DNA of 64,000 nt from NCBI RefSeq assembly GCF_020831365.1, contig NZ_JAJHPV010000010.1, forward strand, positions 124,001 through 188,000, in the 5' to 3' direction. Origin of the DNA: Massilia agrisoli (GTDB lineage: Bacteria > Pseudomonadota > Gammaproteobacteria > Burkholderiales > Burkholderiaceae_D). Under the pieces are notes generated by a model, which was given only the letters and a program-made list of their open reading frames with translations, ran no database searches and was not told the origin of the DNA. Positions within the stretch are counted from its first letter, which is position 1. The number at the start of each line of letters is the position of its first letter. Positions 57,471 through 64,000 of the stretch are shown here, piece after piece. The position numbers were made by a program, and so were the translations under genes.

Positions 57471-58469
57471 ATGGCCAAGATCCACACACACTACGACAAC
57501 CTGAAGGTGGCGCGCATGGCGCCGCAGGAAGTCATACGTGCGGCGTACAAGGCCCTGAGCCAGAAATACCATCCCGACAAGAACCCGGGCGACGAGAAGG
57601 CCGCCCGCATCATGGCGATCCTCAACAGCGCCTACACCATCCTTTCCGACCCGATACGCCGGCGCGAGCACGACGAATGGATCGCGGCGGAGGAGTGGGA
57701 AATCGAATGGCTGGAGAGCACCCGCACCGAAGAGGGGCGAGACCGCCACCGCAACGACGGGCCCGACAGCGCCTGGGAGCCGGAACCGGTGGAAGCGCCG
57801 GCGCGGCCCTACCGCATCGCGCGCGACCCGCGCTGGTGGGCGGGGCTGGGGGCGTTTTTCGTGGCCGGCTGCGCCGTCGGCGTCCTGCTCACCAGCCAGC
57901 CCAAGCTGATGCCGGTGGCGCTGGCCTCGAAACTGGCGCCGGCCCCGGAAATCCGGGTCGACACCAAGGCTGAGACGGGCGTGGCGCTGGCCGAGGCCAA
58001 GCCCGACACGGCGGTGGACACCTGGGCCTCGGCGCCGCCGCCTTCGCCGGAAGGGCCGATGCGGGCGCCGGATGTCAAGGCGCTGGCGGTCACCCAGCTG
58101 GTGGTGCCGGCGCGCACCCCGGATTGCGAATCGGACCTGTATACCCTGGTGGCGCCCAACGGCGAGCCGTGGCCGAATGCTTCGGGCTATGTGGAAGGCT
58201 ACCCGGTGGGCAACCGCGGGGAAGAGATGCAGGTGCTGGTCGACAACACCGCCAACAGTTCGCCGGTGTTCGTCAAGGTGTATGACCTCGACCGCCGCTC
58301 GAATGTGCGCCACGTCTACGTGCTGGCGCACGAGACGATGACCATCGAGAAGCTATCCGCAGGCAAGTATGAAGTGCGCTACCAGAACATCGAGGCGGGC
58401 GGCAGCCAAGCCGAATGCCTGGGCCGCAAGCGCGGGCTGCGGCAGGCCGCCTCGGACCCCGAGATCTAG
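57471..58469 (+). CDS. Membrane-anchored DnaJ-domain protein
   Basis: A J-domain protein of 332 residues. The J-domain (residues 1-75) has the HPD motif in KYHPDKNPGDEKAA, then a linker with many acidic residues, one membrane segment at about 122-142 and a periplasmic-side C-terminal domain with a probable disulfide (CESDLYTLVAP and QAECLGRKRG). J-domains stimulate DnaK. The client is unknown; the C-terminal part resembles no named family to me. Confidence 0.9.
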   Translation: MAKIHTHYDNLKVARMAPQEVIRAAYKALSQKYHPDKNPGDEKAARIMAILNSAYTILSDPIRRREHDEWIAAEEWEIEWLESTRTEEGRDRHRNDGPDSAWEPEPVEAPARPYRIARDPRWWAGLGAFFVAGCAVGVLLTSQPKLMPVALASKLAPAPEIRVDTKAETGVALAEAKPDTAVDTWASAPPPSPEGPMRAPDVKALAVTQLVVPARTPDCESDLYTLVAPNGEPWPNASGYVEGYPVGNRGEEMQVLVDNTANSSPVFVKVYDLDRRSNVRHVYVLAHETMTIEKLSAGKYEVRYQNIEAGGSQAECLGRKRGLRQAASDPEI

Positions 58470-58472
58470 CAC

Positions 58473-58578
58473 CGTCGTTGCCGCGAAGGCGGGAACCCAT
58501 ACCTGCCAGGCACGGGATGGGATTTCGCGACGCCACTGCTGCTACGGGGTATGGGTTCCCGCCTGCGCGGGAATGACG
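58473..58578. repeat. REP/REPIN-like paired inverted repeat, copy 5
   Basis: CGTCGTTGCCGC, GAAG, GCGGGAACCCAT at about 58473-58500 faces ATGGGTTCCCGC, CTGC, GCGGGAATGACG at 58551-58578. It sits between the DnaJ-domain gene and cheW, which converge. Confidence 0.85.
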
Positions 58579-58579
58579 A

Positions 58580-59065
58580 TCAGGTGGCCAGGTTTTCGAT
58601 CAGGCCCATCTCGCCCGACGACATCAGCTTGTCGATGTCCATCAGGATCAGCATGCGCTCGTCGATCGTGCCCAGGCCCGTGATGTAGTCCGAGTTGAAG
58701 GCGGTGCCCATCTCCGGCGCCGGCTTGACCTGTTCCGGGGTCAGGGTCGTCACGTCCGACACGCTGTCGACCACCATGCCGACGATGCGCCCGCCAATGT
58801 TCAGGATGATCACGACGGTGAACTGGTCGTACACCGGCTCGCCCAGCTTGAACTTGATGCGCATGTCGACCACCGGAATGATGATGCCGCGCAGGTTGAT
58901 CACGCCCTTGATGAATTCCGGCGCGTTGGCGATGCGGGTCACCGCTTCGTAGCCGCGGATTTCCTGCACCTTCAGGATGTCGATGCCGTATTCCTCTTCG
59001 CCCAGCTTGAACGCCAGGAACTCGCGCACGGGCGCTTCCTTGGAAGACGTCGAATTTTCTTGCAT
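58580..59065 (-). CDS. cheW: Chemotaxis coupling protein CheW
   Basis: CheW bridges chemoreceptors and the CheA kinase. The 161-residue protein has the family pattern [41 protein letters not shown] and VVDSVSDV. No CheA or receptor gene is in the window, so this may be a solitary CheW or part of a distant cluster. It is divergent from the receiver-domain gene. Confidence 0.96.
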   Translation of the reverse strand: MQENSTSSKEAPVREFLAFKLGEEEYGIDILKVQEIRGYEAVTRIANAPEFIKGVINLRGIIIPVVDMRIKFKLGEPVYDQFTVVIILNIGGRIVGMVVDSVSDVTTLTPEQVKPAPEMGTAFNSDYITGLGTIDERMLILMDIDKLMSSGEMGLIENLAT

Positions 59066-59242
59066 TTTTGTATTCCTTGTAGAGATTGCTGCCGCCAGTG
59101 TGGCTTGTAGCCGTCACCCGGCGGGCTTTTTGCGCTGTTGCGGGAACGTAACTACAGTATTTTCTTCCCCTGCCGTAATATACTCCGAAGCCGCGCTTCC
59201 ACCCTACTGCCGGCCGCTGCGGAGTTGCTTGATGGATACAAA

Positions 59243-60871
59243 ATGAATGAACTTGAAGGACTCTCCGCCCTGATTATCGAACCGCATTCCGGCATGCGGG
59301 CGAGTATCCACAATATGCTGAACCAGTGCGGGGTGACCCGCATCGACCACGCCGGCAGCGCGAACAACGCCGTCAAGCACCTCGGGCTGAAGAGTTTCGA
59401 CATGGTGCTGTGCGAATATGACCTCGAAGGCGGGCAGGACGGCCAGCAGTTGCTGGAAGACCTGCGCCACCACAAGCTGATTTCGCTGTCGACGATGTTT
59501 TTCATGGTCACGGCCGAGGGCAACCACGGCAAGGTGGTCAGCGCCGCCGAGCTGGCGCCGACCGACTACATCCTCAAGCCGTTCACCGCAGACCGCCTGC
59601 TCGACCGCATCCTGCGCGCGCTGGCCAGGCGCAATGTGTTCATGCCGGTCTACCAGCTGATGGAAGAGGGCGCCCAGCGCGAGGCGATCGAGGCCTGCAT
59701 CGCCGGCGAAAAGGCGCACCCGCGCCATGCGATCGACTTCCTGCGCCTGCGCGCCGAGCTGCACATGTTCCTCGGGGAGCCGGCCGAGGCCGAGCCGATC
59801 TACCAGCAGCTGATCGACGCCAAGGCGATCGCCTGGGCCAGGCTGGGGCTGGCCAAGACGCTGTTCATGCGCGAGCGCTTCCCGGAGGCGCGCGGCATCC
59901 TCGAAAACCTGGTCGACACCAACAAGAGTTTTGTCGACGCCTACGACTGGCTGGCCAAAACCCACGCGGCGGCGGGCGCCCTGGCCCAGTCGCAGGCCGT
60001 GCTGGCCGACGCGGTGGCGGTGTCGCCGCATGCGGTACGGCGCCTGCGCACCCTGGGCGAGACGGCGATGGAGGCGGGCGACAGCGAGACTGCCGAAAAA
60101 GTGCTCAAGCAGGTGGTGGCCAAGGCCAAGTACTCGGAATTCCGCGATCCGGAAGACCATGTGAAGCTGGTGCAGGTACTGGTCAAGCGCGGCGACCCGG
60201 AGCAGGCCTCGGCCGTCATCCGCGACCTCGACCGCTCGATGGGCGGGCGCAAGAACACGGCGGCGTGCAGCGCGGTGGCGTCCTGCCTGGTGCATGAGCA
60301 CACCGGCGACGGCAAGCGCCTGGCCGAATCGCTCGACGCGGCGCTGGCGGCCAGCAAGGACGCCCCCGGCCTGTCGTCGCATGTGAAGATGGAGCTGGCG
60401 CGCAAGTGCCTGCTGCATGACAGGGTAGACGGCGCGGCCGAGGTGATGCGCGACGTGATGCGCAATTCGCCCGACAACGCGGCGATGGCGCGCGCCATGA
60501 GCGTGTTTGAACAGGCCGGCCGCGGCGAACTGGCGCTGGCGCTGGCCCAGGAGGCGCGCCAGGAAGTGGTCGACCTGGTTGCGCAGGGCGCGCTGCGCGC
60601 GCAGCAGCGCGACTTCCGTGGCGCGGTCGAGCTGATGACCGAAGCGGTCGCCAAGCTGCCGGACAATCCGCAAGTGGTGTTCAACGCCGCCGTCGCGGTC
60701 CTCAAATGCCTCGACAACGAGGGCTGGGACGAACGCCTCGGCAAATCGGCGCAGCAGCTGATCGGCGCGATGCGCCGCCTCGACCCGGTCAACCCGAAAC
60801 TGCCGGCGCTGGCCGGCCTGCATCAGCAGATCCTGAAAAAATACGACAAGGGCGCGCGCATCAAGGCGTGA
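59243..60871 (+). CDS. Receiver-domain protein with TPR-like C-terminal region; degenerate phospho-acceptor
   Basis: A 542-residue response-regulator-like protein. The start is ATG 59243. The receiver (about 1-130) has T90 and K112 in place, but the phospho-acceptor aligned to CheY D57 is E58 (VLCEYDL) and the first acidic pair is I12-E13. The rest is TPR-like helical repeats with ARLGLAKTLFMRERFPEAR, DAYDWLAKTHAAAGALAQSQ, and PHAVRRLRTLGETAMEAGDSE. Such proteins scaffold signalling complexes. Whether it is phosphorylated is doubtful. It is followed 26 bases on by the HDOD gene. Confidence 0.92.
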   Translation: MNELEGLSALIIEPHSGMRASIHNMLNQCGVTRIDHAGSANNAVKHLGLKSFDMVLCEYDLEGGQDGQQLLEDLRHHKLISLSTMFFMVTAEGNHGKVVSAAELAPTDYILKPFTADRLLDRILRALARRNVFMPVYQLMEEGAQREAIEACIAGEKAHPRHAIDFLRLRAELHMFLGEPAEAEPIYQQLIDAKAIAWARLGLAKTLFMRERFPEARGILENLVDTNKSFVDAYDWLAKTHAAAGALAQSQAVLADAVAVSPHAVRRLRTLGETAMEAGDSETAEKVLKQVVAKAKYSEFRDPEDHVKLVQVLVKRGDPEQASAVIRDLDRSMGGRKNTAACSAVASCLVHEHTGDGKRLAESLDAALAASKDAPGLSSHVKMELARKCLLHDRVDGAAEVMRDVMRNSPDNAAMARAMSVFEQAGRGELALALAQEARQEVVDLVAQGALRAQQRDFRGAVELMTEAVAKLPDNPQVVFNAAVAVLKCLDNEGWDERLGKSAQQLIGAMRRLDPVNPKLPALAGLHQQILKKYDKGARIKA

Positions 60872-60897
60872 CCCAGGTCCCTTCGATATTGGCATTC

Positions 60898-62445
60898 ATG
60901 GCAAGCGCAATTCCTCCTCCCCCGTCGGCCAACGATACGCGCCGCGTGCGCGCAGCCTTGATGAACAAGGTGTGCGGCGACGAGAACATGTTCGCGCTCG
61001 GCACCTCGATCGCGCGCGTGGTCCAGATGGCGTCGTCCGACGACCATGGCGCCCACGACCTGGCCTATTACGTGCTGTCCGACGTGGCGCTGACCCAGCG
61101 CATCCTGCGCCTGTCGAACACGATTACCTACCGCACCGCGTCCGGCACGGTGGTCACCACGGTGTCGCGCGCCATTTCGCTGCTCGGTTTCGATACGGTG
61201 AAAACGGCGGCGCTGGGCATGCTGCTGGTCGACGCGCTGTCCAACAGCGCCCACGCGCAAAGCGTGCGCATCGAGCTGGAAACGTCGCTGTGCGCCAGCC
61301 TGGTCGGGCGCGAAATGGCGCGCCACAGCGCCTACCAGGGCGCCGAGGAGGCGTCGATCGGCGCGCTGTTCAAGAACCTGGGGCCGCTGCTGGTCGCCTC
61401 GCACGAGCATGGGCGCTACCGCGAGATCAATGCGCTGGTCGCGGCCGGCAAGCACACCATCGGCCAGGCCTCGCAAGAGGTGCTGGGCTGCAGCTACGAC
61501 GCGCTGTCCGAGTCGGTGCTGGCCGAATGGAAGATCCCCGACGTGATCGTGCGTTCGCTGGCGCCGCTGCCGTCGGGCGCCCTGAAATCCGCGTCGAACC
61601 GCGGCGAGTGGATGCGCCAGGTGGCGTCGTTCAGCATGGACGTGTCGCGCCTGATGGCGCGCTCGTCCGACCCGGCCGGCAGCGACGCGGCGCGCGCCTT
61701 GCTGGTGCGTTTCGGCCCGGCGCTGAACATCGACGCCAGCCGGCTTGCCGAGCTGTTCACGGCCGTGGACCGCGAGATGACCAATATGCTCGAGAGTATG
61801 AACATGGAGCCCCAGCCCAAGCCCGACCCCGAGGCCGGCATGGGCCTGCCAGGCGTGCTGGCGCTGGCCAGCATGGATGCGGGCGAAGACGAGCCGCCCG
61901 GCCGCTACCCGAGCGGCAAGCCGTATAACGCGCGCGAACTGCTGCTGGCCGGGGTGCAGGATGTGACGCAGATGCGCGCGTCGGGCCAGGCGCGCCTGAA
62001 CGAGATGATCCTGGCGGTGCTGGAGACCTTGTACCGCAGCCTGGGCTTCCGCTTCGCCACCGTGTGCCTGAAGGATGCCAAAAGCGGCCAGTACCGCGCG
62101 CGCGTGGCGTTCGGCGAGGACGACGAAGTGCGCAAGGCCGGCTTTGTGTTCCCTGCGGTGTCCGCGCGGGACGTGTTCCACCTGGCGATGGAGAACGGCG
62201 CCGACCTGGTGATCTCGGACGCGGCCGCACCCAAGATCCGCGAACTGCTGCCGGCGTGGCACCGCAAGCTGCTGCCGGACGCGCGCAGCTTCATCGTGCT
62301 GCCGCTGGTGGTCGGCAAAGTGCAGCTTGGCCTGTTCTACGCCGACCGCGCCGAGCCTGCGCCCGAGGGCATCGCGCCCGACGAGACCGCGCTGGTCAAG
62401 GCCCTCAAGGGACAACTGCTGGCCGCGCTCTCGCCTCCTGCATAA
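60898..62445 (+). CDS. HDOD-GAF signalling protein
   Basis: A 515-residue protein with an N-terminal HDOD domain (about 20-230), a non-enzymatic HD-fold module used as a signalling scaffold, and a C-terminal GAF-like domain (about 365-515, FIVLPLVVGKVQLGLFYADR). HDOD landmarks: SDVALTQRILRLSNT, ISLLGFDTVKTAAL, EEASIGALFKNLG. The start ATG 60898 has no close ribosome binding site. It is 26 bases after the receiver gene and overlaps the convergent GGDEF-EAL gene by 41 bases. Confidence 0.93.
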   Translation: MASAIPPPPSANDTRRVRAALMNKVCGDENMFALGTSIARVVQMASSDDHGAHDLAYYVLSDVALTQRILRLSNTITYRTASGTVVTTVSRAISLLGFDTVKTAALGMLLVDALSNSAHAQSVRIELETSLCASLVGREMARHSAYQGAEEASIGALFKNLGPLLVASHEHGRYREINALVAAGKHTIGQASQEVLGCSYDALSESVLAEWKIPDVIVRSLAPLPSGALKSASNRGEWMRQVASFSMDVSRLMARSSDPAGSDAARALLVRFGPALNIDASRLAELFTAVDREMTNMLESMNMEPQPKPDPEAGMGLPGVLALASMDAGEDEPPGRYPSGKPYNARELLLAGVQDVTQMRASGQARLNEMILAVLETLYRSLGFRFATVCLKDAKSGQYRARVAFGEDDEVRKAGFVFPAVSARDVFHLAMENGADLVISDAAAPKIRELLPAWHRKLLPDARSFIVLPLVVGKVQLGLFYADRAEPAPEGIAPDETALVKALKGQLLAALSPPA

Positions 62446-64000
62446 AGCTGCGGAACTGGTCGGCCGGCATGGGCCGCGCAAACAGGTAGCCCTGCGCCTC
62501 GTCGCAGCCGCGCGAGCGCAGGAAGCTGCTCTGGTAGGCTGTCTCGACGCCTTCGGCCACCACGGTCAGGCCCAGCGAATGGGCCAGGCCGACGGTCGCC
62601 GTGACGATGGCGGCGTCGTTGGCGTCGGTCTCGATGTCGGTGACGAAGCCGCGGTCGATCTTGATGCGGTCGATCGCAAACAGCTTCAGGTAGCTGAGCG
62701 ATGAATAGCCGGTGCCGAAATCGTCGATCGCCACATGGATGCCGCGCTCGCGCAGCTGGCGCAGCAGGCCGCGGGTCGATTCCGGGTCGCGCATCGCGGT
62801 CGATTCGGTGATCTCCAGTTCGAGCAAGGCCGGGTCGATGCCGGCGCGCGCGATCAGCTGGTCGAGGCGCGGCAGCAGTTCGCGGCCCTGCACCTGGCGC
62901 GCCGACAGGTTGACCGCAAGGCGCAAGGTCTCCATGCCGTCGCGGCGCCATTCGGCCAGCACCTCGATCGCGCGCACCAGCACCCAGTCGCCAACCGCGT
63001 GGATCAGGTTCGATTCTTCGGCGATCGGGATCACCCGCCCCGGCGCCACCATGCCGAGCTCCGGATGGTGCCAGCGCAGCAGCGCTTCGGCGCCGACCAC
63101 CTCGCCGGTATCGAGCGACACCTGCGGCTGCAGGTACAGCTCGAACTGCTTCTCGCCAAGGGCCAGCCACAGGCGGTTTTCCATCATCACCCGTTCGTGC
63201 GTGGCCGCGTTCATCGCCTGCGAGAAGAACTGGAAGTTGCCGCGCCCCTCGCTCTTGGCCGCGTACATGGCGGTGTCGGCGTGGCGCATCAGGGTCTCGG
63301 CGCTGTCGGCGTCGCCGGGGAACATCGCGCAGCCGACGCTGGCGCCGCTGTGGACGATCTTGCCGCCGATGTCGTAGGGCGTGGCCAGCGACTGCACGAT
63401 GCGCACCGCCACCGCGCCGACCAGCTCGGGCGTGAGCTCGCCCTCCATCACCACGATGAACTCGTCGCCGCCGAGGCGCGCGATGACGTCGACGTCGCGC
63501 AGCAGTTCCCTGAGCCGCTGCGCCACCGCGACCAGCAGCATGTCGCCGGCCTGGTGGCCCATCGAATCGTTGATCTTTTTGAAGTGGTCGAGGTCGAGGA
63601 ACAGCAGCGCCACCGAATGGTCGTTGCGGCGCGCCTGCGCCAGCAGCTGTTCGAGGTGCTGGGTCAGCGACAGCCGGTTTTCCAGCCCGGTCAGGGTGTC
63701 GTGGTGGGCCAGGCGGTGGATGTGCTCCTGGGCGCGGCGCTGCTCGGTCAGGTCATGGATCACGCAGACAAACATGTCTTCTCCGGCCAGCGGCACTTCG
63801 CTGACCGAGATCGACAGCGGGAAGCGGGCGCCGGTGCGCGCCACGCCGGCCAGTTCGCGCTCGCTGGCGTCGCTGCGCGCCAGGCGCAGCAGCACGCTGT
63901 GCACGTCGCCCTCGGGCAGGTCGAGCAGCCGGTCAAGGCCCATGCCGGGCAGCTGGTCGGGCGCATGGCCGAACAGCACGCCGGCGGCCGCATTGCCCGA
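62405..64000 (-). CDS. PAS-GGDEF-EAL protein (5' truncated by window edge)
   Basis: A cyclic-di-GMP turnover protein running off the right edge. Seen domains: the C-terminal part of a PAS domain (SGNAAAGVLFGHAPD), a GGDEF domain with intact IARLGGDEFIVV, and an EAL domain with EALLRW in GAEALLRWHHPE and IDDFGTGYSSLSYL. Both catalytic motifs look intact, so it may be bifunctional. The stop overlaps the HDOD gene end by 41 bases. The true start is outside the window. Confidence 0.94.
   Translation of the reverse strand, partial: SGNAAAGVLFGHAPDQLPGMGLDRLLDLPEGDVHSVLLRLARSDASERELAGVARTGARFPLSISVSEVPLAGEDMFVCVIHDLTEQRRAQEHIHRLAHHDTLTGLENRLSLTQHLEQLLAQARRNDHSVALLFLDLDHFKKINDSMGHQAGDMLLVAVAQRLRELLRDVDVIARLGGDEFIVVMEGELTPELVGAVAVRIVQSLATPYDIGGKIVHSGASVGCAMFPGDADSAETLMRHADTAMYAAKSEGRGNFQFFSQAMNAATHERVMMENRLWLALGEKQFELYLQPQVSLDTGEVVGAEALLRWHHPELGMVAPGRVIPIAEESNLIHAVGDWVLVRAIEVLAEWRRDGMETLRLAVNLSARQVQGRELLPRLDQLIARAGIDPALLELEITESTAMRDPESTRGLLRQLRERGIHVAIDDFGTGYSSLSYLKLFAIDRIKIDRGFVTDIETDANDAAIVTATVGLAHSLGLTVVAEGVETAYQSSFLRSRGCDEAQGYLFARPMPADQFRSFMQEARARPAVVP

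Overview
The window looks like chromosome of a high-GC betaproteobacterium, most likely Oxalobacteraceae (Massilia/Telluria-like). The evidence is the gene families themselves, the run dksA / COG0523 GTPase / xerC / DUF484 / dapF / two lpxL-like genes / metK, an S-adenosylhomocysteine (SAH) riboswitch before ahcY, and strongly GC-biased third codon positions. Assignment below family is inference. I see no rRNA, tRNA, CRISPR array, transposase, integrase or prophage module.

Layout. 1-1135: 3' part of an amidohydrolase gene. 1254-12341: a complete type II secretion (T2SS) locus in the order G-H-I-J-K-L-M-N-D-E-F-C, nearly all genes overlapping or a few bases apart. 12386-16006 (minus): a small basic protein, hslU, hslV and a STAS-domain protein. 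16143-19762 (minus): a DksA-family protein, a COG0523 metal-chaperone GTPase, xerC and a DUF484 gene. 19875-22445 (minus): two porins. 22840-24348: a Sel1-repeat protein. 24361-26966 (minus): dapF and two LpxL-type acyltransferases, divergent from metK. 27155-31900: methionine cycle genes (metK, ahcY with its SAH riboswitch, metF) with a GNAT gene and a small holin-like membrane protein between them. 31897-37663: 5-formyl-THF cyclo-ligase, a soluble lytic transglycosylase, an NDUFA9-like protein, a GST and the CCA-adding enzyme. 37746-40080: a diguanylate cyclase and a GNAT protein.

40190-45551: an Lrp/AsnC regulator divergent from hppD, followed by a fused indolepyruvate oxidoreductase. This reads as an aromatic 2-oxoacid catabolic module. 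45695-49195: a DUF3224 protein, an M14 metallopeptidase and a DUF819 membrane protein. 49334-53846 (minus): an RND efflux pump and its adaptor, with no outer-membrane factor. 54083-58469: ttcA, folB, a pteridine-reductase-like SDR, a MidA-like methyltransferase and a DnaJ-domain protein. 58580-64000: a signalling block (CheW, a degenerate receiver with a long C-terminal region, HDOD-GAF, and a PAS-GGDEF-EAL protein cut by the right edge).

Most of the window is ordinary core genome. The most interesting signals are RNA- or repeat-level: five paired REP/REPIN-like inverted elements and one half copy scattered between genes, the SAH riboswitch, a possible two-state leader before metK, a stacked palindrome upstream of a porin, a palindrome in the lrp-hppD promoter region, and a probable leaderless promoter. 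At protein level the DksA family member with only one zinc-finger cysteine and an Ala/Lys-rich N-terminal tail, and the receiver with Glu at the phospho-acceptor position, deserve a second look. I did not find a clearly undescribed multi-gene system.
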